From assembly GCF_947499695.1 (NCBI RefSeq), contig NZ_CANMPQ010000001.1, forward strand, positions 1,116,001 to 1,180,000: a stretch of DNA of 64,000 bases, written 5' to 3'. The position numbers and the translations under genes were made by a program. Of this stretch, positions 36,555-45,667 are shown piece after piece; position 1 is the first letter of the stretch; every line of letters begins with the position of its first letter. The stretch is from an uncultured Allomuricauda sp. (GTDB lineage: Bacteria; Bacteroidota; Bacteroidia; Flavobacteriales; Flavobacteriaceae). The notes below the pieces were generated by a model that did no database searches, was not told where the DNA came from, and saw only the letters and a program-made list of their open reading frames with translations.

Positions 36555-37978
36555 AAGATTACATCAAAATCAGTTATTGTCTAGTAACATCGCTATTATT
36601 CTTGGTTGGATGCCAAGATAAAGAATCAAAGCAATCGGTGGATATGCTCATTGCAAATGCCAATGTAATCCACTTAGAGACCGGTGAAATCAAATTACAG
36701 GATGTTTATATCAACAAAGGACGGATAAGTTCACTTACAAACACAGGTGAGATCACTAACTATGATGCCAAAAACAAAATAGATGCCACTGGCAAATACC
36801 TTCTTCCAGGTTTTTGGGACAATCATATCCATCTGCGTGGAGGAGATTCTCTTATTTCGAACAACAAGAATTTATTAAATCTTTTTATTGCTAACGGAAT
36901 TACAACGGTAAGGGATGCCGGCGGTGACCTTACTACTTCTGTGTTAGAATGGAAAGAAAAAATTGCCGAGGGAAACCTAGTAGGTCCATCTATATTCTCC
37001 TCCGGACCTAAAATAGATGGCCCCAACGCTACTTGGGCTGGTTCTTTAGAAGTAGAAAAGGAAGATGATATTATTAAAGCCTTGGACTCTTTGGAGAAGC
37101 TCCAAGTAGATTTTGTAAAACTGTATGATAGTAGAATTTCTGGAGAACATTATTTAAAAACCATAGCAGAAGCAGAGACTAGGGGTTTAATAACATCAGG
37201 ACATGTTCCTTTTACGATTACACTTGATGAAACCATCGATGCAGGAATAGATGCGGTGGAACATCTGTATTATATTATGAAAGGGTGTGCCACTAATGAA
37301 ATAGAAATCACTGAAAAACTTAAAGCAAAAGAAATTGGGTTTTGGCAAGCCATGCCCGCACTTTTGGATAATTATGCCGATAGTACCGCCCAAAGAACGT
37401 TTCAAAAGTTAAAAGAACAGCAAGTCTTTGTGGTGCCTACCTTACATATCGGCAAGACCTTGAGTTATTTAGATGAAACGGACCACCGCAACGATGCCTA
37501 TCTAAAATATATGGGAACAGGAATTATCCAGACCTATCAAGGACGAATAGACAGAACTTTAAATGCATCTGAAAAAACAAGGGCAGATCGAAAAAAAATC
37601 GATGCCTTTTTTGGTCAACTAACCAAGGCACTTCATGATGCTGATGTAAGCCTTTTAGCAGGATCCGATAGTGGTGCCTATAACTCCTATACTTATCCAG
37701 GGATTTCTTTACACGAAGAATTAAAAGAAATGGTCAGAAATGGAATTTCTCCTTTGGATGCCTTACGAACATCAACCCCAAACGGAGCCAAGTTTTTGAA
37801 AAAAAGTGATGATTTTGGCAGTATTTCTGAAGGCAAAATAGCCGACCTTGTCTTTTTGGATGCCAATCCGTTGGAAAATATTGAAAACACTCAAAAAATA
37901 CATGCAGTACTCAAAGGTGGTAAGCTATTTACCAAACAGCAACTCGCTCATCTTTTGAAGGCATCAGAAATACATTAA
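36551..37978 (+). CDS. Amidohydrolase lipoprotein (first of a tandem pair)
   Basis: A 475-residue metal-dependent hydrolase of the imidazolonepropionase/prolidase-like amidohydrolase group. Lipoprotein signal with lipobox LFLVGC. TIM-barrel metal ligands are visible: DNHIHLRGG (H-x-H), FVKLYDS (Lys that would be carbamylated), TSGHVPFT, AVEHLYY and LLAGSDSGAYNS (Asp). The start overlaps the YdeI stop by 4 bp. The next gene, 2 bp downstream, is a paralogue with the same layout, so they arose by tandem duplication or cooperate. Related exported enzymes cleave dipeptides, especially X-Pro; the substrate here is not known. Confidence 0.92.
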   Translation: MKDYIKISYCLVTSLLFLVGCQDKESKQSVDMLIANANVIHLETGEIKLQDVYINKGRISSLTNTGEITNYDAKNKIDATGKYLLPGFWDNHIHLRGGDSLISNNKNLLNLFIANGITTVRDAGGDLTTSVLEWKEKIAEGNLVGPSIFSSGPKIDGPNATWAGSLEVEKEDDIIKALDSLEKLQVDFVKLYDSRISGEHYLKTIAEAETRGLITSGHVPFTITLDETIDAGIDAVEHLYYIMKGCATNEIEITEKLKAKEIGFWQAMPALLDNYADSTAQRTFQKLKEQQVFVVPTLHIGKTLSYLDETDHRNDAYLKYMGTGIIQTYQGRIDRTLNASEKTRADRKKIDAFFGQLTKALHDADVSLLAGSDSGAYNSYTYPGISLHEELKEMVRNGISPLDALRTSTPNGAKFLKKSDDFGSISEGKIADLVFLDANPLENIENTQKIHAVLKGGKLFTKQQLAHLLKASEIH

Positions 37979-37980
37979 TT

Positions 37981-39378
37981 ATGAAAACTACAATTAAAAA
38001 AATTACCCTTTTACTATTTGTTTGTGCATTTGGAAGTTCATGTCAGGAAAAAAAGCAAGCAGAAGAGATTAGTCCTTCACTGATTCTCATTTCCAAAGCC
38101 AATATTGTTGATGTTCGCACTGGGCAGGTCAAAATGAGTCAAAACATTTTTATTGATTCCGGGAAAATAAAGAAAATCAATGCATCAAAAATTGATGATC
38201 TTTCAAAATATAAAACCGTTATTGATGCTCAGGGAAAATTTGTTATCCCAGGGATGACAGAAATGCATGCCCACATTCCACAACCCCCTACTTCAAATGA
38301 GCGACTTGAAGATGTCTTGTTTTTGTATTTGTCCCAAGGTGTCACAACCATTCGTGGAATGCTAGGGCATCCTGACCATTTAGTGCTCAGAAAAAAAGTG
38401 CAGGACAGAACAGTTTTAGGGCCTAGAATATTTACCTCAAGTCCCTCGCTAAATGGAAATTCGGTACAAACAGAAGAAGAAGCCATTAACAAGGTTACAG
38501 CTTTTCAAAAAGAGGGTTATGATTTTTTAAAAATTCATCCGGGAATTCAGCGGAATGTATTTAATCAATTGGTTAAAACCGCCAATGAAGTTGGAATCCG
38601 ATTTGCTGGGCATGTGCCTGTGGATGTGGGCATCCGCCATGCGCTTGAGAGTAAATTTGCAACCATAGACCATGTTGATGGTTTTTTGGAGGGATTGGTC
38701 CCCGAAGCTGAAAATGTGGACCCAACATCCAATGGCTTTTTTGGTTACAATTTCACCCCTTTGGTGGATACCACGAAAATTGACGAATTGGTACAATTAT
38801 CAAAAGATAATAAGGTCTGGATAGTCCCCACCCAAAGTCTGTTCGAAAGATGGTTCGCGCCGGTCAATGTCGACAGCCTGTTGGCAGAACCTGAAATGAA
38901 ATATATGCCAAAATCTACATTGGAGAATTGGAGAAGAGTCAAAATACAGACTTTGGAAAACTCTGGTTTTAGCGTTGCACAATGGGAACAATTTGACTCC
39001 ATCCGAAAAAATCTCATCAAAAAGCTTCAAGATAATGGCCATGGAATCCTTTTAGGCTCAGATGCTCCGCAACTATTCAACGTCCCAGGATTTTCCATTC
39101 AACATGAAATGCAAGGAATGGCAGGGGCAGGTATGCAACCCTTGGAAATCTTACAATCTGCCACCATCAATCCCGCTATCTTTTTTGAGATGGAAAGCAC
39201 GTTCGGAGAGGTTAAGGAGGGCACCGAAGCAGATTTGGTCCTTCTATCCGGAAATCCATTGGACGACCTAAAAAGTTATACTAAGGTTGATGGGGTTATG
39301 GCCCGTGGCTTATGGATTTCTAGTAGCGATATTGAAAAAAGGTTAAAAGTAATTGCAGAAAGAGCAGCCAAAAACTAA
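37981..39378 (+). CDS. Amidohydrolase lipoprotein (second of a tandem pair)
   Basis: A 465-residue paralogue of the preceding gene. Lipoprotein signal MKTTIKKITLLLFVCAFGSS followed by Cys. Metal ligands: TEMHAHIPQPP (H-x-H), FLKIHPGI (carbamylated Lys), AGHVPVDVG, TIDHVDGFL and LLGSDAPQLF (Asp). A C-terminal beta strand block (EGTEADLVLLSGNPLDDLKS) completes the composite beta-sandwich of amidohydrolases. The substrate pocket differs from its neighbour (for example no match around KGCATNEIE), so the two probably act on different compounds. It ends 74 bp before the VPS10-type gene. Confidence 0.92.
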   Translation: MKTTIKKITLLLFVCAFGSSCQEKKQAEEISPSLILISKANIVDVRTGQVKMSQNIFIDSGKIKKINASKIDDLSKYKTVIDAQGKFVIPGMTEMHAHIPQPPTSNERLEDVLFLYLSQGVTTIRGMLGHPDHLVLRKKVQDRTVLGPRIFTSSPSLNGNSVQTEEEAINKVTAFQKEGYDFLKIHPGIQRNVFNQLVKTANEVGIRFAGHVPVDVGIRHALESKFATIDHVDGFLEGLVPEAENVDPTSNGFFGYNFTPLVDTTKIDELVQLSKDNKVWIVPTQSLFERWFAPVNVDSLLAEPEMKYMPKSTLENWRRVKIQTLENSGFSVAQWEQFDSIRKNLIKKLQDNGHGILLGSDAPQLFNVPGFSIQHEMQGMAGAGMQPLEILQSATINPAIFFEMESTFGEVKEGTEADLVLLSGNPLDDLKSYTKVDGVMARGLWISSSDIEKRLKVIAERAAKN

Positions 39379-39452
39379 TGGCAATCCATTAACAACTCCT
39401 TAAGAATTCCACTTACCGTTTTTGGTATCTTTAGACGACTAATTCAACTCAA

Positions 39453-42400
39453 ATGAAACATTGCTTTACCCTATTGATGCTATTCGCATCTTTCTTTACT
39501 TTTTCACAAGAATTTACAATGGATTTGGTCCAGGATATGAAGCCTCGGAATATAGGCCCTGCGGGCATGAGTGGCCGGGTTACTTCCATAGATGTGGTGC
39601 ATTCCAACCCTGATATCATGTATGTGGGAACAGCTTCCGGCGGACTTTGGAAATCTACATCCGGAGGCATCAAATGGGAGCCCATTTTTGACAAAGAAGT
39701 TACTGCTTCAATAGGTGCAGTTGCCATCCAACAATCTAATCCATCAGTAATTTGGGCCGGAACCGGGGAAGGAAACCCCAGAAACAGTCTCAACGGAGGT
39801 TACGGTATCTATAAATCCTTGGATGGTGGAAAAACATGGAAATCTATGGGTCTTGAAAAAACAAGGCATATTCATAGAGTTATCATTGACCCAACAAACC
39901 CAGATATTGTTTACGTAGGCGCGATTGGTTCTCCGTGGGGAATCCATCCTGAACGCGGTGTTTATAAAACCACGGATGGCGGAAAAACATGGAATAAGAT
40001 TCTTTTTGTAAATAATAAGACCGGAATTGCTGATTTAGTAATGGATCCCTCAAATCCCAATAAACTTATTGCTGCTATGTGGGAGCATAAACGTGACCCA
40101 TGGTTTTTTAAGTCAGGAGGCGCTGGAAGTGGACTGTATATTACACATGACGGTGGAAACAATTGGAAAAAATTATCCGAGGAAGATGGTCTTCCAAAAG
40201 GAGAATTGGGTCGTATTGGTGTTACCATCGCCAAAAACAAACCAAATATCATTTATGCACTCATCGAAGCAAAGAAAAACGCTTTATATAAATCGGAAGA
40301 CGGAGGTTTTAAATGGAAGAAAATCAATGACAAAAATGACATTGGAAATCGTCCATTTTATTATTCGGAAATATATGCTGACCCCGAAAATGAAAATCGT
40401 GTCTATTCCATTTTTACGTATGTAAATGTTTCTGAAGATGGAGGAAAGAATTTCACACAATTAATGCCGGCATATCAAGTTGACAATGGCGTACACCCAG
40501 ATCACCATGCATGGTGGATCCATCCTGAAAATGGCCAGTTTATGATTGATGGAAACGATGGTGGGTTGAACATTACCAAAGATGGAGGGAAAACATGGCG
40601 TTTCATAGGTAACCTTCCTGTGGCGCAGTTCTATCATATTAATATTGACAATGAATACCCCTATAACGTTTATGGTGGAATGCAAGATAATGGCTCTTGG
40701 AGAGGACCTGCATACGTTTGGCGTGCGCAGGGCATCCGAAACAGTTACTGGCAAGAAATTGCATTTGGGGATGGTTTTGATGTGGTTCCCGATCTGGATA
40801 ACAATCAATTCGGATATGCAATGAGTCAACAGGGATTTGTGTCTCGATACGATTGGAAAACGGGAAACAACTACATCGTAAGACCTACGCCCCCAGATGA
40901 AAAGACCAAACTGCGTTTTAATTGGAATGCAGGCATAGGCCAGGACCCATTCAACAATAGTACCGTTTATTTTGGAAGTCAGTTTGTACATAAGTCAACC
41001 AATAAGGGACTTACTTGGGAAGTTATTTCTCCTGATCTAACAACCAACGACAAGGAAAAACAAAAGCAACATGAAAGTGGAGGTCTTACCATGGACGCCA
41101 CAGGGGCTGAAAACTATTGTACCATTCTGGTCATTGAGCCATCACCGGTTGAAAAAGACATGCTTTGGGTCGGCACAGACGACGGACGTGTCCATATTAC
41201 CCAAAATGGTGGCGGAAGTTGGACCGAGGTAACCAAAAATCTAAAAGGATTACCCAATGGAAGCTGGATTCCTCAAATAAAAGCTTCTAAAACTAATAAA
41301 GGTGAAGCATTATTGGTGGCCAATGATTATCGAAGATTTAATTATGAGCCATACGTTTATCGCACCAAAGATTATGGCAAAACCTGGACAAGAATTGTTG
41401 ATGCTTCTGATGTCGAAAGCTATGCTTTGTCCATTGTAGAAGATTCTGAAAACCCAAATCTCATGTTTTTGGGAACAGATGATGGGCTTTATCTTTCTTT
41501 AAATGCAGGAGGTAAATGGCAAAAATGGACAGAGGGTTTTCCAACCGTTTCAACTAAGGATTTAGCCATTCAAACTCGTGAGAATGACTTGGTCATTGGC
41601 ACTTTTGGTAGAGCCGCTTGGGTTTTGGATGATATTCGCCCGTTAAGGACTCTAGCTTCAAACCCATCCGTTTTACAGAAAGACATCAGTCTTTTTAATA
41701 GTCCAGATGCTTATTTAGCCGCATACCAACAAGCTACTGGCAGTAGGTTTGGAGGTGATGCTTTGTACAATGGGGAAAACAGAAAATCGGGCGCAATGAT
41801 TACCTATTATCTGAAAGAAGGGAAGGAAGAGGTGAAAACCGAAGATGAGGAAAACAAAGATGAAAAATCTGAGGAAGCAGGGGAAGAAAAAACCAAAGTG
41901 ACAAAGGATTCCATTTTCTTTACATTCTATGACGGAAATCGACTGATTAGAACTTTAAAACATAAGACCCCTAAAAAACCAGGTTTCCACAGAATCTATT
42001 GGGATCTTGATGAGAAAGGTCCGGACACTCCATCAAGGAAAATCAACAAGAGTAAAACCGAATCTGGTGGTATCACTGTGAAACCAGGGACTTACAAAGT
42101 CAAGGTTCAATATGGAAAAGCTTTGGATTCAACAAAAGTAACCGTTAAAACAGACCCTCGTATCAATACTTCCGAAGCTTCTTTAAACGAGGTGTATACT
42201 GCTGGTAAAAAACTAGAACAATACACCCAAACCGCTGCTGATGCTGTAAAACAACTGGTACAAAGCAAGAATCTGGCAAGTAAGTACCAAAAAGAGCTTA
42301 AAGATTTGGACAAAGAAAAATATAAAGAGCAGATTGATGCTTCGAAAGAAATCATCAAACAAATAGATTCGGTTGTTGCACGCTATCTGGGGAAGGAAGA

Positions 42401-42659
42401 TAAAAGACAAGGGATAACCCGTAATCCAGAAATTTCTGTGACGCAACGATTGAACGCAGCGAGGTTTTACGTGGGCACAAGAAAAACCGGTGTGACTGCC
42501 ACCGAACAAAGATTGATAAAGTTCGCTGGCGAAGAACTCCAATCAGCCTTGGAGGCGACCAACGCATTTTTCACCAAGGACTGGAAGGCTTACCAAGAAT
42601 CCATCGAAGCTTTGGACGTATCACCATTTAAAGAAATATCAACTTTTACCATAGAGTAA
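39453..42659 (+). CDS. Large exported VPS10/BNR-repeat propeller protein
   Basis: A 1068-residue secreted protein. Signal peptide MKHCFTLLMLFASFFTFSQ. Residues ~25-730 form sortilin/VPS10-like or sialidase-type propellers with many Asp-box-like repeats (GIYKSLDGGKTWKSMG, GVYKTTDGGKTWNKIL, GLYITHDGGNNWKKLS, LNITKDGGKTWRFIGN). A charged linker (about 790-815, rich in E and K) leads to an all-beta segment and a helical C-terminus (about 900-1060). Such proteins are named 'glycosyl hydrolase' in databases, but no catalytic residues are evident; a role in binding or processing secreted substrates near the peptidases is plausible. Its stop overlaps the next start (TAATG). Confidence 0.9.
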   Translation: MKHCFTLLMLFASFFTFSQEFTMDLVQDMKPRNIGPAGMSGRVTSIDVVHSNPDIMYVGTASGGLWKSTSGGIKWEPIFDKEVTASIGAVAIQQSNPSVIWAGTGEGNPRNSLNGGYGIYKSLDGGKTWKSMGLEKTRHIHRVIIDPTNPDIVYVGAIGSPWGIHPERGVYKTTDGGKTWNKILFVNNKTGIADLVMDPSNPNKLIAAMWEHKRDPWFFKSGGAGSGLYITHDGGNNWKKLSEEDGLPKGELGRIGVTIAKNKPNIIYALIEAKKNALYKSEDGGFKWKKINDKNDIGNRPFYYSEIYADPENENRVYSIFTYVNVSEDGGKNFTQLMPAYQVDNGVHPDHHAWWIHPENGQFMIDGNDGGLNITKDGGKTWRFIGNLPVAQFYHINIDNEYPYNVYGGMQDNGSWRGPAYVWRAQGIRNSYWQEIAFGDGFDVVPDLDNNQFGYAMSQQGFVSRYDWKTGNNYIVRPTPPDEKTKLRFNWNAGIGQDPFNNSTVYFGSQFVHKSTNKGLTWEVISPDLTTNDKEKQKQHESGGLTMDATGAENYCTILVIEPSPVEKDMLWVGTDDGRVHITQNGGGSWTEVTKNLKGLPNGSWIPQIKASKTNKGEALLVANDYRRFNYEPYVYRTKDYGKTWTRIVDASDVESYALSIVEDSENPNLMFLGTDDGLYLSLNAGGKWQKWTEGFPTVSTKDLAIQTRENDLVIGTFGRAAWVLDDIRPLRTLASNPSVLQKDISLFNSPDAYLAAYQQATGSRFGGDALYNGENRKSGAMITYYLKEGKEEVKTEDEENKDEKSEEAGEEKTKVTKDSIFFTFYDGNRLIRTLKHKTPKKPGFHRIYWDLDEKGPDTPSRKINKSKTESGGITVKPGTYKVKVQYGKALDSTKVTVKTDPRINTSEASLNEVYTAGKKLEQYTQTAADAVKQLVQSKNLASKYQKELKDLDKEKYKEQIDASKEIIKQIDSVVARYLGKEDKRQGITRNPEISVTQRLNAARFYVGTRKTGVTATEQRLIKFAGEELQSALEATNAFFTKDWKAYQESIEALDVSPFKEISTFTIE

Positions 42660-43357
42660 TGAAGAAAATATTATTGCTGGGGGTTTTGATGACCTCGATA
42701 TTAACACTTAATGCTCAACAGCCAGGAGAAGATGAATTTGGTGCTTGGTATATGTATTTCGGAACCAATAAAGTAGCGGAACGCTTTAGTATTCATACCG
42801 AAGCGCAGTTTCGATTTTATGAAACCACCTCAAATTTTAATCAATTGTTACTGAGAACGGGGTTAAATTATCATATAAATCCCAATACCATTGCTACTGG
42901 GGGTTATGGATATATATCAACAGACACCAGTTTTTTGGAATTTCCGGGGGAGACCAACACCAAGGAACATCGTATTTTTCAGCAATTTATTTTAAAGAAT
43001 AAAGTTTGGGAATTTCTTTTTGAACATCGCTATCGACTGGAGCAGCGTTTTTTGGATTTTGGGGATAACACAGACACCCAACATCGGGCCCGATACCGTA
43101 TTCAGGTTACCTTACCGCTAACTGATACTTTTTTCTTGAACTTTTATGACGAGCTTTTTATTAATCTTCAAGACAATTTATTCGGTCAAAATAGATTGTA
43201 CGCAGCTTTGGGAGTCCACATCACCAATAACAGTAGCGTTCAGTTTGGATATTTGAGAAATCAGTTCAGTAGCGCAGTTTTTGACCGTTTACAGATAGGT
43301 TTCTTCTACAATCCCGACCTAAGAGGTGTATTTAAAAAGAAGACCAAAGACCAGTAA
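42659..43357 (+). CDS. DUF2490 outer-membrane-type protein
   Basis: A 232-residue exported protein: signal peptide MKKILLLGVLMTSILTLNAQ, then alternating hydrophobic/polar strands typical of a small outer-membrane barrel (FSIHTEAQFRFYETTSNFNQ, FLFEHRYRLEQRF, QHRARYRIQVTLPL, FFLNFYDELFIN) ending in DRLQIGFFYNPDL. This is the pattern of DUF2490. The start shares one base with the preceding stop, so expression is linked to the propeller protein. Function unknown. No terminator is seen after it. Confidence 0.88.
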   Translation: MKKILLLGVLMTSILTLNAQQPGEDEFGAWYMYFGTNKVAERFSIHTEAQFRFYETTSNFNQLLLRTGLNYHINPNTIATGGYGYISTDTSFLEFPGETNTKEHRIFQQFILKNKVWEFLFEHRYRLEQRFLDFGDNTDTQHRARYRIQVTLPLTDTFFLNFYDELFINLQDNLFGQNRLYAALGVHITNNSSVQFGYLRNQFSSAVFDRLQIGFFYNPDLRGVFKKKTKDQ

Positions 43358-43393
43358 TTGTCAATTTGGTCAACTACAAACATTTCTAGAAAA

Positions 43394-44614
43394 ATGAGTC
43401 TTCAAAAGGTTACCTTCAAGAATGCCCAAGGTCAAGAATTGGTAGGTCGTTTAGAGCTTCCTGCCGATAACTATCCGCATAATTTTGCGGTATTTGCACA
43501 CTGCTTTACCTGTAATAAAAACCTATTAGCGGTAAAAAACATAAGCAAGGGATTAACCTCGAACGGCTTTGGCGTATTACGATTCGATTTTACCGGGCTC
43601 GGTGAAAGTGAAGGTGATTTCGCCGATACCAATTTCTCTGGAAATGTCGAAGATTTAGTAGCTGCGGCGCGATTCCTTTCTGATAATTATACGGCTCCTG
43701 CACTAATCATAGGGCATTCCTTGGGTGGATCTGCCTCTATTTTTGCAGCTAGTGAAATTCCTTCAATAAAGGCTGTTGCAACTGTTGGGGCGCCATCAAA
43801 TCCTGTTCATGTAAAACACCTTTTGAAAAGTGGGATTGAAGAAATTCAATCTGAAGGTAAGGCCGTTATCAATCTTAGCGGAAGGGATTTTACCATAAAA
43901 AAACAGTTTTTAGATGACCTTGAAACAAAATCATTGCCTGAAACTGCCAAGGCATTAAGAAAACCGCTATTGATAATGCATTCGCCCCAAGATGATACTG
44001 TGGGCATAAGGAATGCTGAGGAAATATATATCGCAGCACATCATCCTAAGAGTTTTGTATCATTGGACGGAGCTGACCATTTACTCTCCAGAAAAGATGA
44101 TTCAATTTATGTTGGTGAAGTCATTGCAAATTGGGCCAAAAGATATCTGGTTGAAAGTGGAAAAAAAGAAAATCGTTTAAAAACCAAACATCAGGTGGTG
44201 GCTAGCTTGGACGGTGCGGACGGATTTACCACCCAAATGAAAGTCGGCAAGCATTACATGATAGCCGATGAACCAGAAAGTTTCGGTGGAAATGACTTTG
44301 GGCCCTCACCGTATGAATTGGTTTCGGCTGGTTTATCAGCGTGTACGGTAATGACCATTCAAATGTATGCCAGACGCAAAGGATGGATGGTCGACAATGT
44401 TGAAGTACATACTTCATACAGCAAATCCCACATGGAAGACTGTGAAAATTGTGAAAGTGATACTGCCAAAATCGACACCTTTCACCGAGAAATCAAATTA
44501 ACGGGTAGTTTGGACGAAAAACAGAAAGCGCGGATAATGCAGATTGCGGATAAATGTCCAGTGCATAAAACTTTGCACAGTCAAACCCAAGTCATCACTA
44601 AATTATTGGAATAG
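43394..44614 (+). CDS. Alpha/beta hydrolase - OsmC fusion
   Basis: A 406-residue two-domain protein. The ATG at 43394 (MSLQKVTFKNAQG) is chosen over an in-frame TTG at 43358. Residues ~1-255: alpha/beta hydrolase with the nucleophile elbow LIIGHSLGGSASIF, acid in SPQDDTVGI and His in DGADHLLSRKDD. Residues ~270-406: OsmC/Ohr-like domain with the two redox cysteines, in GLSACTVMTIQMYARRKGW and ADKCPVHKTLHSQ. OsmC-type domains reduce organic hydroperoxides, and the hydrolase could release the acyl part of peroxidised esters. This architecture is known from many bacteria. The CENCES segment (EDCENCESDTAK) adds two more cysteines. Confidence 0.94.
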   Translation: MSLQKVTFKNAQGQELVGRLELPADNYPHNFAVFAHCFTCNKNLLAVKNISKGLTSNGFGVLRFDFTGLGESEGDFADTNFSGNVEDLVAAARFLSDNYTAPALIIGHSLGGSASIFAASEIPSIKAVATVGAPSNPVHVKHLLKSGIEEIQSEGKAVINLSGRDFTIKKQFLDDLETKSLPETAKALRKPLLIMHSPQDDTVGIRNAEEIYIAAHHPKSFVSLDGADHLLSRKDDSIYVGEVIANWAKRYLVESGKKENRLKTKHQVVASLDGADGFTTQMKVGKHYMIADEPESFGGNDFGPSPYELVSAGLSACTVMTIQMYARRKGWMVDNVEVHTSYSKSHMEDCENCESDTAKIDTFHREIKLTGSLDEKQKARIMQIADKCPVHKTLHSQTQVITKLLE

Positions 44615-44618
44615 GAAA

Positions 44619-44641
44619 TATGCGAACTATTGTCGCATATA
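44619..44641. terminator. Possible hairpin between convergent genes
   Basis: Eight-base perfect stem ATATGCGA / TCGCATAT with a 7-nt loop, 5 bp after the OsmC-fusion stop and containing the stop of the small minus-strand ORF. No T run follows, so terminator activity is uncertain. Confidence 0.3.
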
Positions 44642-44842
44642 TAAAATATCAAAGTAGCGTAGTTCTAGCTCCAGAGCTGCATTATGAATTTTTCGCAGTG
44701 CCCTAACATAGTCGTTATACCCAATTTGCCCGTTTAGCCAAGCTTTTTTCGATTGGTGATACCCTTTACAAAAAGATTTTCTCTTCTTACAATAGATAAG
44801 AAAATTTATGTAATCGGTCGGTTGTTGAACCAGGGTACTCAC
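44627..44842 (-). CDS. Small hypothetical protein (71 aa)
   Basis: A 71-residue predicted cytoplasmic protein, not recognised. It is basic with three aromatic-rich helices (YINFLIYCKKRKSFCKGYHQ, KAWLNGQIGYNDYVRALRKI, ALELELRYFDILYM), no signal peptide and no membrane span. Composition looks like a real helical protein rather than a shadow frame, it fills an otherwise empty gap, and it ends in the hairpin shared with the convergent gene. No promoter box was found. It could be a small regulator; no function can be assigned. Confidence 0.55.
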   Translation of the reverse strand: MSTLVQQPTDYINFLIYCKKRKSFCKGYHQSKKAWLNGQIGYNDYVRALRKIHNAALELELRYFDILYMRQ

Positions 44843-44970
44843 GAACTTCTATGTTTTATTGTTGATTAAAGTGCTTTTGTTATAACGAGATTAACTTAAA
44901 AATAGTATTTCATCGGTGTTTATTAACCTTTCATCGATAGAATTCATAGTGCAATTGCAAAACAAAACTA

Positions 44971-45001
44971 TTGCCATGTGCCCAAATATTGAGTAACTTG
45001 G
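44971..45001 (+). promoter_or_regulatory. Possible promoter of the Cu/Zn SOD gene
   Basis: TTG at 44971-44973, 20-nt spacer, then TAACTTGG (one mismatch to TAnnTTTG) at 44994-45001, 22 bp before the start codon. Confidence 0.35.
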
Positions 45002-45023
45002 ACCAAAACCTAAAACAAATACC

Positions 45024-45605
45024 ATGAAAAAAATACATACACTGGCGCTCGCTGTAATTCTATTTGTAGGCTTTAGCTGTAAACAAGCCAAAAAAGAGGC
45101 AGATGTGAGTACTGAAGAAGCAGTGGAAGAGGTAAAGGAAGAAATTGTTGCCGTAAAGTCCATAAAGTTTGCAATGGAAGCCAAAAGTGATAGTGATGTG
45201 GCTGGAGAGGTAACATTTTCCGAAGAAAATGGGAATGTAATTATGAAGGCCAACCTATCTGGTCTTTCTGAAGGAGAACATGCGATTCACATTCATGAGA
45301 AAGCCGATTGTTCATCTGCTGATGGAAAATCTACCGGTGGACACTGGAATCCAACTTTTCAGCCTCATGCCAAATGGGGTGACGAGGGAGGTTACCACAA
45401 AGGTGATATCGGAAATTTTGTAGCAGACGCCGAAGGAAATGCGGAAGTGGATTTCGCAACTGCAGAGTGGTGCATTGGTTGTGATGATGAAACAAAGAAT
45501 ATTTTGGGCAAAGCTGTTATCGTCCACCAAGGTGTGGATGATTTCACTTCCCAGCCCAGTGGGGCAGCTGGAGCAAGAGTGGCTTGCACCGGGATAATTC
45601 AATAA
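45024..45605 (+). CDS. sodC: Cu/Zn superoxide dismutase lipoprotein
   Basis: A 193-residue periplasmic or membrane-anchored SOD that dismutates superoxide. Lipoprotein signal with lipobox GFSC (Cys19), then an acidic linker (VSTEEAVEEVKEEI). Metal ligands: AIHIHEKADCSS (two Cu His), TGGHWNPT (bridging His), GYHKGDIGNF (Zn His) and AVIVHQGVDDF (Cu His). The usual disulfide is available between the Cys in KADCSS and that in RVACTG. An extra C-x-x-C (AEWCIGCDDE) lies before the last ligand, not part of the eukaryotic core. A strong terminator follows. Confidence 0.95.
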   Translation: MKKIHTLALAVILFVGFSCKQAKKEADVSTEEAVEEVKEEIVAVKSIKFAMEAKSDSDVAGEVTFSEENGNVIMKANLSGLSEGEHAIHIHEKADCSSADGKSTGGHWNPTFQPHAKWGDEGGYHKGDIGNFVADAEGNAEVDFATAEWCIGCDDETKNILGKAVIVHQGVDDFTSQPSGAAGARVACTGIIQ

Positions 45606-45612
45606 ATACGGG

Positions 45613-45642
45613 GAGCCACCTTTTTAGGTGGCTCTTTTTTTT
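45613..45642 (+). terminator. Terminator after sodC
   Basis: Perfect eight-base stem GAGCCACC / GGTGGCTC with a 6-nt loop and a long T run. Confidence 0.9.
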
Positions 45643-45667
45643 CATCTTCAAAACTTCGTTTGCAGCT

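Noticed and set aside
40461..40991. 176-codon minus-strand ORF inside the VPS10-type gene
   Set aside because: Antisense to conserved Asp-box repeats; composition (many Cys, His, Ile runs) is typical of a shadow.
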